Shown piece by piece: positions 44,890-53,201 of a DNA stretch of 64,000 nt. How positions within the stretch are numbered: position 1 is the stretch's first letter; each line of letters starts with the position of its first letter. Source of the DNA: Bordetella genomosp. 1 (GTDB lineage: Bacteria > Pseudomonadota > Gammaproteobacteria > Burkholderiales > Burkholderiaceae_B); assembly GCF_002261335.1 (NCBI RefSeq), contig NZ_NEVL01000006.1:186001-250000 (forward strand). Direction: 5' to 3'. The translations under genes and the position numbers were made by a program. The notes beneath the pieces are model-generated. The model was not told the origin of the DNA. It did not search any database and worked only from the letters and a program-made list of their open reading frames with translations.

Positions 44890-44956
44890 CCTTGGGCTCC
44901 TGATTCTGCGAGGAACCGGCTCTACAGCACGTCGCGTGCCCGCGGTCGCGGCGCGA

Positions 44957-45943
44957 TCAGGGCGCGGCCTTCAAGTTGGCCTCGCGCACGATCGCGCTCC
45001 AGCGCTGCTCTTCGCTCGCGACGTAGGCGCCGAGCTCGGCCGGCCCGCCGATCTCGGGCACCAGGCCCTCGACCTCGAGCGCCCGGCGGAATTCCGGCTG
45101 GTCCGCCGCGGTCCGGATGCCCTGGTTCAGCCGCGCCACCACGTCCGCCGGCGTGCCGGCCGGCGCGAATACCGCGTACCAGCTGTCGACGAAATAGTCG
45201 GGCAGGCCCGATTCCGCCACCGTCGGCACGTCCGGATAGAGCGGCGAGCGCTTGCGCGTGGTCACCGCCAGCGCGCGCAGCTGCCCCGCCTTGACCTGCG
45301 CGCTGACGCTGGCCGAGGTCGAGAAGATCATGTCGATCTGGCCGCCGATCAGGTCGTTGATCGCCGGGCCCGAGCCCTTGTACGGCACGTGCAGGATGTC
45401 GAGCTTGCCCTGGCTCTTGAACAGTTCGCCGGCCAGGTGCGCCGAGGTGCCGTTGCCATACGAGCCGAAGGTGAGCTTGCCCGGATGGGCGCGCGCATGG
45501 GCCAGCAGATCGGCCACGCTCTTGAACGGCGACTTGGCCGACACCACCAGCACGTTGGGCGACTTGCCGATCATGGCGACCGGTGTGAAGGCGCGGTCGG
45601 TGTCGTAGGGCAGCTTCTCCTGGATCGCCGGATTGACCGCGTGGGCGAAGGTCGCCATCAGCAGCGAGTAGCCGTCGGGCGCGCTCTTGGCCACGTTCTC
45701 CGTGCCGATGATGGTGCTGCCGCCCGCGCGGTTCTCCACCACCACCGTCTGCCCGAGGTCGTCGCCCAGGCTCTTGGCCAGCTGGCGCGCCACGATGTCG
45801 GTGCCACCGCCCGGCGTGAACGGCACCACGATGCGCAGCGGCCGCTCGGGATACTCGGCCTGCGCCGCCTGGCCAAAGGCCAGGACGGTTGCGGCCAGGG
45901 TCGCGGCGGCCAGCAGCCGGCGCGCGAAAGTGCTCTGTGTCAT
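44957..45943 (-). CDS. Bug/TctC-family periplasmic solute-binding protein
   Basis: A 328-residue binding protein with a Sec signal peptide (to about residue 28, ending FGQAAQA), then YPERPLRIVVPFTPGGGTDI, VVENRAGGSTIIGTENVAKSA and LHVPYKGSGPAINDLIGGQI. The ATG at 45943 is preceded by GGAG 7 nt upstream; another ATG five bases earlier is out of frame and stops at once. It is the last gene of an enoyl-CoA hydratase/acyl-CoA synthetase/Bug cluster, so its ligand is probably a carboxylate that is then activated by the synthetase. Confidence 0.93.
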   Translation of the reverse strand: MTQSTFARRLLAAATLAATVLAFGQAAQAEYPERPLRIVVPFTPGGGTDIVARQLAKSLGDDLGQTVVVENRAGGSTIIGTENVAKSAPDGYSLLMATFAHAVNPAIQEKLPYDTDRAFTPVAMIGKSPNVLVVSAKSPFKSVADLLAHARAHPGKLTFGSYGNGTSAHLAGELFKSQGKLDILHVPYKGSGPAINDLIGGQIDMIFSTSASVSAQVKAGQLRALAVTTRKRSPLYPDVPTVAESGLPDYFVDSWYAVFAPAGTPADVVARLNQGIRTAADQPEFRRALEVEGLVPEIGGPAELGAYVASEEQRWSAIVREANLKAAP

Positions 45944-46016
45944 GTCATGTCTCCAGTTGCATCCGTGCCGGTCTGTGCGGCACTGGAAAAGTGGGCGCGG
46001 CAGCCGCGCCGGAAGG

Positions 46017-48122
46017 TCAGCGCAACACCGCCACGCCATCGGCGGCGACCACGCCCTGCCCCGGTTCGCGCACGAACAGGGGATTGATCTCGGCCTCCAC
46101 CAGGCGCGGCCCCAGCGCCAGGGCCATCGCCGCGAACGCGATCACCGCGTCGACGAGCGCCGCCACATCCGCCTTGGGCCGGCCGCGATAGCCATCCAGC
46201 AGGGGCCAGGTCTGCAGCCGCTGCAATGCCGCGCGCACCGTCTCGCGCGACGGCGGCGCGCCGTCATCGGGCAGGAACAGCAGCACGGTGTCGCGCACCA
46301 GCTCGGCCACCACCCCGCCCATGCCGATCAGCAGCGCCGTGCCGAGCGGATCCTTGCGCACGCCGAGAATCACCTCGGCCACGCCGCCCGACATCTGCTG
46401 CACCAGGAACGCCTGCGGCGCCCGGCCTGTGTGCGCGGCGACGTCGGCGCGCATGCGCGCCAGCGCGGCCTCGACGGTGTCGGGGTCCAGCCCGAGTGCC
46501 ACGCCGCCCACCTCCGACTTGTGCGTGATCTCGGCCGACAGCAGCTTGAGCGCCACCCGCGGGCCCAGCGCCGCGGCCGCCCGGCGCGCGCCGGCGCCGT
46601 CGTGCACCACCTGCTCGCGCGCGCCCGGCACGCCGAAGTGCGCGAACAGCGCCTTGGCCTCGGCCTCGTTCAATGACCCCGCGGGAAGCGGAGTGGGAAG
46701 GGGCGTGCGCAGCGGCGTGCGCAGCGGCGTGGCCTGCGCCGGCGCCGTCGCCTCGTGCGTGACGGCGGCCTGGCGCAGCGCGCTCATCGCGGCGCCCACG
46801 CTCTCGGGCGCGTGGAACGCGGGGATGCCATAGCGACTCAGCACCTCGGCCGCGGCCGGCGCGTGCGGGCTCACGTAGGCCATCACCGGCTTGCCGCCCT
46901 CGCCCATCGAATCGCGCAAGGCGCCCGCCATCAGCTCGGGCTGGCCCACGCCGGAAGACCCCACGATCACGACCAGCGCGTCATAGCTGGCGCTGTCGAG
47001 CAGCACGCGGATGATCTTGCGCAGCAGCGTCGGCTGCAGCCCGGCCAGCGTCACGTCGATGGGATTGCGGTCGAGCACCGCCTGGGCGCCCTCCTGCAGC
47101 GCGCGCAGCGCCGCGGCGGTGGCCGCGTCCGGTGCAGGCAGGTCGAAGCCGGCCAGGCCGAGGCTGTCGGCCACCAGCGTGCCGGCGCCGCCGGTCGAGG
47201 TCAGCACCGCCACGCGCTTGCCGTCGAGGCGCCGGCCCGCGGCGAGCGCGGCCGGCATGTCGAGCAGGTCGGCGAATGTCTGCGCGCGCAACACACCGGC
47301 GTGTTCGAACAGGGCGTCGTACATGCGGTCGGCGCCCGCCAGCGCGCCGGTGTGCGAGGCCGCGGCCTGCGCGCCCGACTCGGAACGGCCGATCTTGAAC
47401 GCGACCACCGGCTTGCCGGCGGCCGCCGCCTTGCGCGCGGCCCGCAGGAACGCCGCCGGGTTGCGGATGCTCTCGACGTACAGCGCGATCACGCGCGTGG
47501 CGGGATCGTCGGCCAGCATGTCGATGAAGTCGGCGAGCTCGAGGTCGGCCTCGTTGCTGGTCGACACCAGCTTGGAGAAGCCGATGCCGCGCGCCGTGGC
47601 GCGCGACAGCAGCGCGCCCAGGATGCCGCCGCTCTGCGACACCAGGCCGATCTCGCCGCGATGCAGCTGGCCGAGCTCGAGCGCGCCGCTGGCCGACAGC
47701 GTGATGCCGTCGGTGAGGTTGACCAGGCCGATGGTGTTCGGCCCCAGGATGCGCATGGATCCGGCCGCCGCGCGCAGCGCCTGCTGGCGCGCCGCCCCGG
47801 CCTCGCCGGCCTCGGCGTAGCCGCTCGCCAGCACGATGGCCGCGCCGGTGCCCCGCGCGGCGAGCTCCCGCACCGCATCCTGCGTGCGCTCCGCGCCCAG
47901 CAGGATCAGCGCCACGTCGGGGGCCTGCGGCAGCGACGCGATGTCGGGATAACAGCGCAGGCCCTCGATCTCGCTGGCGCGCGGATTGACCGGATAGATC
48001 TCGCCGCGAAAGCCGTGCTTGAGCAGATAGCCCACTGGCCGGCCCGAGGTCTTGGACGGATCGGCGGAGGCGCCCACGATGGCCACGCTGCGCGGCGTCA
48101 TCAGGCGTTGCCAGAGCGTCAT
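46017..48122 (-). CDS. NDP-forming acyl-CoA synthetase (acetate--CoA ligase family, fused)
   Basis: A 701-residue fusion of both subunits. A CoA-binding domain (RSVAIVGASADPSKTSGRPVG, about 1-125) and ligase domains (LVSQSGGILGALLSRATARG, phospho-His loop near SHTGALAG) are followed by an ATP-grasp half (about 480-701, FGVPGAREQVVHDG..., ALLIGMGGVVAELV, LVEAEINPLFV). It makes acyl-CoA from acid, CoA and ATP or GTP with release of NDP. A TPLR/TPLP-repeat linker joins the halves. Its start overlaps the enoyl-CoA hydratase stop by 4 bp. The substrate is probably the acid bound by the adjacent Bug protein. Confidence 0.92.
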   Translation of the reverse strand: MTLWQRLMTPRSVAIVGASADPSKTSGRPVGYLLKHGFRGEIYPVNPRASEIEGLRCYPDIASLPQAPDVALILLGAERTQDAVRELAARGTGAAIVLASGYAEAGEAGAARQQALRAAAGSMRILGPNTIGLVNLTDGITLSASGALELGQLHRGEIGLVSQSGGILGALLSRATARGIGFSKLVSTSNEADLELADFIDMLADDPATRVIALYVESIRNPAAFLRAARKAAAAGKPVVAFKIGRSESGAQAAASHTGALAGADRMYDALFEHAGVLRAQTFADLLDMPAALAAGRRLDGKRVAVLTSTGGAGTLVADSLGLAGFDLPAPDAATAAALRALQEGAQAVLDRNPIDVTLAGLQPTLLRKIIRVLLDSASYDALVVIVGSSGVGQPELMAGALRDSMGEGGKPVMAYVSPHAPAAAEVLSRYGIPAFHAPESVGAAMSALRQAAVTHEATAPAQATPLRTPLRTPLPTPLPAGSLNEAEAKALFAHFGVPGAREQVVHDGAGARRAAAALGPRVALKLLSAEITHKSEVGGVALGLDPDTVEAALARMRADVAAHTGRAPQAFLVQQMSGGVAEVILGVRKDPLGTALLIGMGGVVAELVRDTVLLFLPDDGAPPSRETVRAALQRLQTWPLLDGYRGRPKADVAALVDAVIAFAAMALALGPRLVEAEINPLFVREPGQGVVAADGVAVLR
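46702..46730. repeat. 12-bp tandem repeat inside the synthetase gene
   Basis: GGCGTGCGCAGC is repeated twice and then partly again, in frame, encoding the TPLR repeats of the linker between the CoA-ligase and ATP-grasp halves. Copy-number change would lengthen or shorten the linker by four residues without a frameshift. Confidence 0.8.
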
Positions 48123-48925
48123 TGCCGTGCCTCCCGGGCCTGCGCCATCTGCGCCAGGAACGCCTGCACCGAGGCGCGGTGTTCCGCACTCGTGTAGCAC
48201 ACGCCCTGCGCCTGGCTGCCCATCGCGAACACCTGGTCCGCGGTCAGCTCGAAGCTCTGGTTGAGGATGGATTTGCCCAGCGCCAGCGCGGTGGGCGACG
48301 CCTGCGCCAGCGCGCCGGCCCAGGCCTGCGCCTCGGCCAGCAGCGCCTCGGGCTCGGCCAGCCGGTCGGCGATGCCGAGCGCGAGCGCCTCTGCGGCATC
48401 GACCTTGCGACCGCTGAAGATCAGGTCCTTGGCGCGTGCCAGGCCCACGCGGCGCGGCAGAAAATACATACCGCCGCCGTCGGGGATCAGGCCGCGCGCA
48501 ATGTAGCTCCAGGCGAACGAGGCGCTGTTCGACGCGATGACGAAGTCGCAGGCCAGCGCGGTGTCCGCGCCGAGTCCGGCGGCTGCGCCGTTGACCGCGG
48601 CGATCGTGGGCTTGGGCATGCGATACAGCAGCCCGACCGCATGGTGCACCACCTGCTGGCGCGACCAGCCATTGAAGGCCACCTCGCCCGCCGGCGCGTC
48701 CATGCGCTGCTGCATGCCGGCCACGTCGCCGCCCGCGCAGAAGCCCTTGCCGGCACCGGTCAGCACCAGGGCGCGGATCGCGCGGTCGTGCATGACGCGC
48801 TCGAGCGCGGCGATGAATTCCGCGCGCATGGCGTCGGTGAAGGCATTGCGCTTGTCGGGCCGGTCGAGCGTGAGCGTCGCGACCCCGTCCTGCACCCGCA
48901 GGTCGATGAATTCGTACTGGTCCAT
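48119..48925 (-). CDS. Enoyl-CoA hydratase/isomerase family protein
   Basis: A 268-residue crotonase-fold enzyme. The oxyanion-hole motif GAGKGFCAGGDVAGM and PKPTIAAVNGAAAGLGADTALACDF are present, and SFAWSYIARGLIPDGGGMYFLPR holds the second part. Active-site carboxylates are not both clear, so hydratase, isomerase or hydrolase activity is open. The ATG has GGAGACAGGA before it. It is the first gene of the hydratase-synthetase-Bug cluster, divergent from an IclR gene with about 110 bp between starts. Confidence 0.9.
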   Translation of the reverse strand: MDQYEFIDLRVQDGVATLTLDRPDKRNAFTDAMRAEFIAALERVMHDRAIRALVLTGAGKGFCAGGDVAGMQQRMDAPAGEVAFNGWSRQQVVHHAVGLLYRMPKPTIAAVNGAAAGLGADTALACDFVIASNSASFAWSYIARGLIPDGGGMYFLPRRVGLARAKDLIFSGRKVDAAEALALGIADRLAEPEALLAEAQAWAGALAQASPTALALGKSILNQSFELTADQVFAMGSQAQGVCYTSAEHRASVQAFLAQMAQAREARQ

Positions 48926-49013
48926 TCCTGTCTCCGTGATGGCGCGCCGCGTTCTGGCGCGGCGCTGGCATGGGGGCCACAGTACGCGCTAAAGTGCGGC
49001 GACACACCCGCCC

Positions 49014-49032
49014 ATTTCCACTGGATGGAATT
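49014..49032. promoter_or_regulatory. IclR-type inverted repeat
   Basis: ATTTCCA, a 5-bp spacer and TGGAATT form an inverted repeat just upstream of the iclR-type ATG. The half-sites TTTCCA/TGGAAA are those of the known E. coli IclR consensus, though with their order reversed. Autorepression and control of the divergent operon are inferred. Confidence 0.5.
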
Positions 49033-49035
49033 GCC

Positions 49036-49851
49036 ATGACCGCTGCCCCGCGCCGCGCCGCCCGCTTCGACGGCCCCGGACAGAACCGCTCGCTCGAACG
49101 CGGCCTGGAGATCCTGCGCGCCTTCCGTCCCGGCACCGACCTGCTCGGCAACGGCGAACTGGCCGAGCGCACCGGGCTGTCGCCGGCCACCATCAGCCGC
49201 CTCACGCAGACGCTGGTGGCGGCAGGCTTCCTGGAACACGATGCGGGCGCGCGCGCCTACCGGCTGGCCGCGCCGGTACTGAGCCTGGGGCACGCCATGC
49301 GCGCAGCATCGCCGGTGCTTCAGGCCGCGATGCCGTTGATGCACGAAGCCTCGGCGCGGCTCAAGGTCAATGTGGGGCTGGCCAGCCCGGATCGCGGCGA
49401 CATGATCTATCTCGAGTCGATCCGGCACCACCGCAAGACGACGCTGCGCACCGTGGTGGCGGGCCAGCGCGTGCCCATCGAGCTCACGTCGCTGGGCCGC
49501 GCCTACCTGGGCACGCTGGACGGCGCCGCGCGCCGCCACCTGCTGGCGGCATTGCGCGCCACGCACCGGCCGGCCGCGTGGCGCGCCATCGCGGCCGGCG
49601 TGCGCACGGCGCTGGTCGACCTGGAGCGGGAGGGATTCTGCCGGGCCTCGTGGCAGCCGAACGTGCTGGCGCTGGCAGCGCCGCTCGCGCCGATGCCCGG
49701 CATCGCGCACGCAATGGCGCTGAACTTCAGCCTGCCCTTCGATCCGGCAGCGGGGGAGGCGCAGCCGCTGGCGGCCGCACTGGCGCCGGCCCTGCTGGCC
49801 CTGCGCGATCGCATCCAGCAGGCCCTGCAAGGGCGCGCCGACGCGCGGTGA
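49036..49851 (+). CDS. IclR-family transcriptional regulator (acyl-CoA cluster)
   Basis: A 271-residue regulator: a winged HTH (NRSLERGLEILRAFRPGTDLLGNGELAERTGLSPATISRLTQTLV) and an effector domain (LKVNVGLASPDRGDMIYLESI, VPIELTSLGRAYLG, IAHAMALNFSLPF). The ATG at 49036 lies just behind the inverted repeat. The N-terminal MTAAPRRAARFDG is a short basic tail. Divergence from the hydratase-synthetase-Bug genes makes it their likely regulator, responding to the acid or its CoA ester. Confidence 0.92.
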   Translation: MTAAPRRAARFDGPGQNRSLERGLEILRAFRPGTDLLGNGELAERTGLSPATISRLTQTLVAAGFLEHDAGARAYRLAAPVLSLGHAMRAASPVLQAAMPLMHEASARLKVNVGLASPDRGDMIYLESIRHHRKTTLRTVVAGQRVPIELTSLGRAYLGTLDGAARRHLLAALRATHRPAAWRAIAAGVRTALVDLEREGFCRASWQPNVLALAAPLAPMPGIAHAMALNFSLPFDPAAGEAQPLAAALAPALLALRDRIQQALQGRADAR

Positions 49852-49893
49852 GCGCGGCGGCTAGCGCGGCCACGCGGTGCAGGCTAGACGCCG

Positions 49894-50475
49894 TCAGGCG
49901 TCGGTCTTGTCGATGCGGTGCGCGCGGGCGCGCGTGTCGGGGTCGGTGCTGAGGGCGTCGTCGGTGGTGTTGCGCAGCGCCGCCACGTTCGCCACCGGGC
50001 TCACCATGGCGGGCGCGAGGCCGGCCGCGGCGGCCAGCTGCTGCGGCTGCACCGGCGGATTGCCCATCGCGACGCGATACGGTTGCAGGGGCAACAATCC
50101 TTCGATGGTGCCGAGATCATTCGCCGCGGTCGCACGCGCCTGCAACCCGGCCTGCTCGTCGTGAAAGGCCTGGACCGCGGAGCGCAGCCGGTCGGAGGAA
50201 AACTGCTCGCGCAGGCGGTCGACGCCGTTGGCGGGATCGCCCGCGACGATGGCGAGCGGCTTGCCCGCCGGCGCGGCCGTGGCGGCGCGGGCGCGAACGG
50301 CGTCGGCGCGGGCGGCCTCGGCGCGCGCCGCCTGGACCCGCTCGAAACGGGCGGACTCGGCGCGGGCCGCCTGCGTGCTGGCACGCATTTCCGCACGGAC
50401 GCGCTCGGCGCGGTAGGGATCGCGCACCGCGTCGATGCTGGCCGGTGCGATCCGGTCGATGGCACTGATGCTCAT
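49894..50475 (-). CDS. Hypothetical Ala/Arg-rich helical protein
   Basis: A 193-residue protein with GGGAGG 4 nt before its ATG, so expression looks deliberate. Residues of about 20-75 are a long Ala/Arg/Glu helix (RAERVRAEMRASTQAARAES...), likely coiled coil. Then comes PLAIVAGDPANGVDRLREQF and a Pro/Gln-rich middle (NPPVQPQQLAAAAG). There is no signal peptide, membrane segment or Cys. I do not recognise it. It follows the SUKH-like gene by 110 bp on the same strand, but a link is unproven. Confidence 0.65.
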   Translation of the reverse strand: MSISAIDRIAPASIDAVRDPYRAERVRAEMRASTQAARAESARFERVQAARAEAARADAVRARAATAAPAGKPLAIVAGDPANGVDRLREQFSSDRLRSAVQAFHDEQAGLQARATAANDLGTIEGLLPLQPYRVAMGNPPVQPQQLAAAAGLAPAMVSPVANVAALRNTTDDALSTDPDTRARAHRIDKTDA

Positions 50476-50585
50476 GGCACCTCCCTGGCCGCGCGCGACG
50501 GATGAGCGCGGCGTGCTGTCGAATCCAGCATACCGCCACCCATTCGATGCCGCAAATGCGGCCTCATGAATCCGCCCTCGCCGCG

Positions 50586-51182
50586 CTACAGCAGGCCGTC
50601 GCGCAGCTGCTCGTCGATGCGGCTCCACCAACTGCCGCGCTCCAGGGCGGCCGCATCGCGGCCGCGCCAGGCCCGCTCGAGCTGGCGCAGCGCCTCGGCG
50701 CGATCGAAGGCGACGTCTTCCGCCCCCTGCCTCGGCCGGATGTCGCCGCGCTGCAAGGCCTCGAGGCGCGCCTGCATCTCGGCCTGCGTGTAGACGCGCG
50801 GCGCGCCGTCGGCACGGCTCGCCAGCGTTTGAAAATGCTGGAACGCCGCCAGGAAATGCAGGAAGTTTTCGATGCGGGTGTTCACGAAGACGTGCGCCTC
50901 GCCCTGGCCCGCGGTCATCACGCGGCCGTCGGGCAGCACCACCAGCCAGAGCTCGTCGGCCCAGGGTTCGCGCGCGATGACCAGGCCTGCGCCATCGCCG
51001 AACTTGCGCATCGCGGGTTTGACGAACTCGATGAGCGGGATGGCGGGCTGCGGGCGCACCGGCATGCCCGGGTCGCTGAGCCAGGTACAGGCCTGGGGAT
51101 CGAGCCCCGCATCGGCAAGCGCGCTCGGGTCGAGCCGGGCGGCGCCGCCGGCGTATAGACCTGCCAGATTGTCGTGGGTCAT
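50586..51182 (-). CDS. Hypothetical protein, SUKH-4-like
   Basis: A 198-residue cytosolic protein. The segment LWLVVLPDGRVMTAGQGEAHVF and the following VNTRIENFLHFLAAFQHF resemble the core of SUKH-4 proteins, a superfamily containing many immunity proteins against polymorphic toxins. The C-terminal third (ARLEALQRGDIRPRQGAEDV...) is helical. No toxin gene is beside it, so an immunity role is only a possibility and other SUKH roles exist. The ATG at 51182 has no strong ribosome site. Confidence 0.6.
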   Translation of the reverse strand: MTHDNLAGLYAGGAARLDPSALADAGLDPQACTWLSDPGMPVRPQPAIPLIEFVKPAMRKFGDGAGLVIAREPWADELWLVVLPDGRVMTAGQGEAHVFVNTRIENFLHFLAAFQHFQTLASRADGAPRVYTQAEMQARLEALQRGDIRPRQGAEDVAFDRAEALRQLERAWRGRDAAALERGSWWSRIDEQLRDGLL

Positions 51183-51364
51183 CGTGTGTGCGCGTGCGCG
51201 CCCTCGCTAGGGAAGGGCCGTCGCCCGAGGCAGGCCGCGGCCGGGTGCCCCACGCATGCCATGCCTCGGCAGGCCGGGACGCTGGTTCGAGTATGGCACC
51301 GCCCGCCCCGGCCCGGGAACCCCCGCCACGTTCACATGTGTCGCAAAGCGAAACGGCGCGCGGC

Positions 51365-52177
51365 CTACATCCGCGCCGCCTGCCAGCTCGCGCCGCTGGC
51401 CGTCTTGCCGCTCATGGTCTTGCCGTCGACCTGGCCGGTGTAGCGCTCGCTGCCCACGTCGAAGCTGATGCGCGCGCCGTCGAGACGCGTGTTGCTGAGC
51501 GCGAGTGCGTTGTCGCCCTGCCCCAGCCGGCCGCCGAACTTCTGGAATTTCTGCTCCAGCACCAGGGACTTGCCGCCGAGCGACCAGTTGCCCTCGACCT
51601 TGGCCGGCACGATCCACAGAAAGGCGTTGCAGAAGCTGCTGCAGCCTTCCGAGACGCGCACCGAGTCGTCGGGCTCCCAGTCGTCCATGGTGAAGGAGTT
51701 GGACACCACGCGCGTGCCCGGCTTCATCTCCAGCAGCGTCGGACGCAGCCGCAGGTTGAGGTCGGACAGCAGGAATAGCGTCACCACCGTAGCCTTGGAG
51801 AAATCGGTCTTGAAGATATCGGCCTGCTCGAAGGTGGCGCGGTCGGCCACGCCCTCGCGCTTGGCGGCCTGCTGCGACAGCGCGACCAGATCGCCGTTGA
51901 ACTCGATGCCGTGCGCACGCGTGCCGCGCTGCGCGGCGGTGATCACCGTGCGGCCGTCGCCCGAACCCAGGTCCACGAGATAGTCCTCCGGCGTGACCTT
52001 GCCCAGGGCCAGCATGCTGTTCACCAGGCCCTGGTTGGTCGGTACCCAGATCACGTCCTTGCCCGATTGCCCCACCGTGGGCTCGTAGGCGCCGCCGCCG
52101 GCCGTCTGGGCCGACGCCGCCGCGCCGAAGGCCAGCGCGCAGGCTGCCGCGGCGACCGATTTACGAATGCTCATCAT
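51365..52177 (-). CDS. Exported SAM-dependent methyltransferase-like protein
   Basis: A 270-residue protein with a clear Sec signal peptide (MMSIRKSVAAAACALAFGAAASAQ, AxA-type cleavage), then a class I methyltransferase Rossmann core: motif I YLVDLGSGDGRTVITAA, acidic-loop IEFNGDLVAL, EQADIFKTDFSKATVVTLF. A C-terminal beta-rich part follows (about 190-270). SAM is not known in the periplasm, so the protein either binds another ligand or acts outside by an unknown route. AGGAG precedes the first of two adjacent ATGs by 8 nt. It is a single-gene unit. Confidence 0.82.
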   Translation of the reverse strand: MMSIRKSVAAAACALAFGAAASAQTAGGGAYEPTVGQSGKDVIWVPTNQGLVNSMLALGKVTPEDYLVDLGSGDGRTVITAAQRGTRAHGIEFNGDLVALSQQAAKREGVADRATFEQADIFKTDFSKATVVTLFLLSDLNLRLRPTLLEMKPGTRVVSNSFTMDDWEPDDSVRVSEGCSSFCNAFLWIVPAKVEGNWSLGGKSLVLEQKFQKFGGRLGQGDNALALSNTRLDGARISFDVGSERYTGQVDGKTMSGKTASGASWQAARM

Positions 52178-52683
52178 GGGGACTTCTCCTTGGGTCGGGC
52201 TGTGGGAGGTGGCCCGCGCACTGCCGCGTGGCGGGCGCGAGGCGCGGTGGAATGCGGGGCGGCGGGCGCCGATGGGGCGCGCGGCCGGACCGGCAACGTT
52301 CAGCTTCGAGACAGCTTGAGCATACCGTCCCCATCCAGATCGGCCAAGGCGCCCCCGCCCTCGGCGCCGGCTTTCGAATTGCATCGATTGCCGGCGATTC
52401 GCGGTCAACGTCGGGGAACACGTCCGCTCGAACGGCGCCGGAGCTCGGATTAGGCTGAAAATATAAGGGGACGCATTAGGGGCGGGAAAGTGTCCGCCAC
52501 GGATGGCGGCGCGGCAGATTTCCAACACCTGGCAGGCGCAGCCGCGCCGATTTGGCAAGGTTAAAACGTCGCAGATTGACAGGCGCAGCTGCACTAAAAA
52601 TAATAACTATTCCCATTAGCAAGTTTCCGCGGTTGTCGGCGTCGCTCCCCCCGGTGGTAGTCGCTCGATCCCCAGGCTCGACC
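52178..52683. other. Intergenic region between the methyltransferase and fecI genes
   Basis: About 500 bp without a convincing gene. The first 180 bp are GC-rich and probably hold the methyltransferase promoter. From about 52440 AT content rises (GCTGAAAATATAAGG), and a Fur-box-like element lies at 52599-52617. The fecI promoter is expected here. Confidence 0.6.
52599..52617 (+). promoter_or_regulatory. Fur-box-like site upstream of fecI
   Basis: AATAATAACTATTCCCATT fits the hexamer pattern of a Fur box imperfectly and resembles sites common ahead of iron-starvation sigma genes. It is an AT-rich island about 67 bp before the fecI start. Iron repression is inferred. Confidence 0.6.
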
Positions 52684-53199
52684 TTGACCACGCCCCACGC
52701 CCCCACGACCGTCGAATCGCTCTACAGCCACCATCACTCGTGGCTGCGCGGCTGGCTGCAGCGGCGCCTGGGCAATCCCGACCACGCCGCCGACCTGGCG
52801 CAGGACACGTTCATCCGCCTGCTTTCGAGCGAGCGCGTGCCGCCCCGCATCGAAGAGCCGCGCGCCTTCCTGACCACCGTGGCGCAGCGCCTGCTGTCCA
52901 ACCACTGGCGCCGCGAGAAGCTCGAACGGGCCTATCTCGACGCGCTGGCGCAGGCACCGCAGGAATGGGCCAGGTCCCCCGAGGAGCGCGCCCTGATCCT
53001 CGAGACGCTGTTCGAACTCGACCGGTTGCTCGACGGCCTGCCCGAACTCAGCCGCCGCGCCTTCCTGCTGTCGCAGCTCGACGGCCAGACCCATGCCCAG
53101 ATCGCCGAGACGCTGGGCGTGTCGATTCCGACCGTGAAGCGCTACATCGCCCGCGCGCTGCAGCGCTGCTACTTCGCCGACCTGGCGTTCACGGCTTGA
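52684..53199 (+). CDS. fecI: Iron-starvation ECF sigma factor, FecI type
   Basis: A 171-residue ECF sigma factor: region 2 (VESLYSHHHSWLRGWLQRRLGNPDHAADLAQDTFIRLL) and region 4 (LPELSRRAFLLSQLDGQTHAQIAETLGVSIPTVKRYIARAL). Length and N-terminus match FecI if translation starts at TTG 52684 (Leu-Thr-Thr-Pro...). No ATG exists in frame, and an upstream start would run through the Fur-like site. It directs RNA polymerase to the downstream receptor gene when the receptor is occupied. fecR begins 2 bp after its stop. Confidence 0.9.
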   Translation: MTTPHAPTTVESLYSHHHSWLRGWLQRRLGNPDHAADLAQDTFIRLLSSERVPPRIEEPRAFLTTVAQRLLSNHWRREKLERAYLDALAQAPQEWARSPEERALILETLFELDRLLDGLPELSRRAFLLSQLDGQTHAQIAETLGVSIPTVKRYIARALQRCYFADLAFTA

Positions 53200-53201
53200 G
53201 C

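Noticed and set aside
48123-49205. Possible N-terminal extension of the acyl-CoA synthetase across the hydratase gene
   Set aside because: The synthetase start with the CoA-binding domain at 48122 is normal for the family, and the extension is an out-of-frame shadow of the hydratase.
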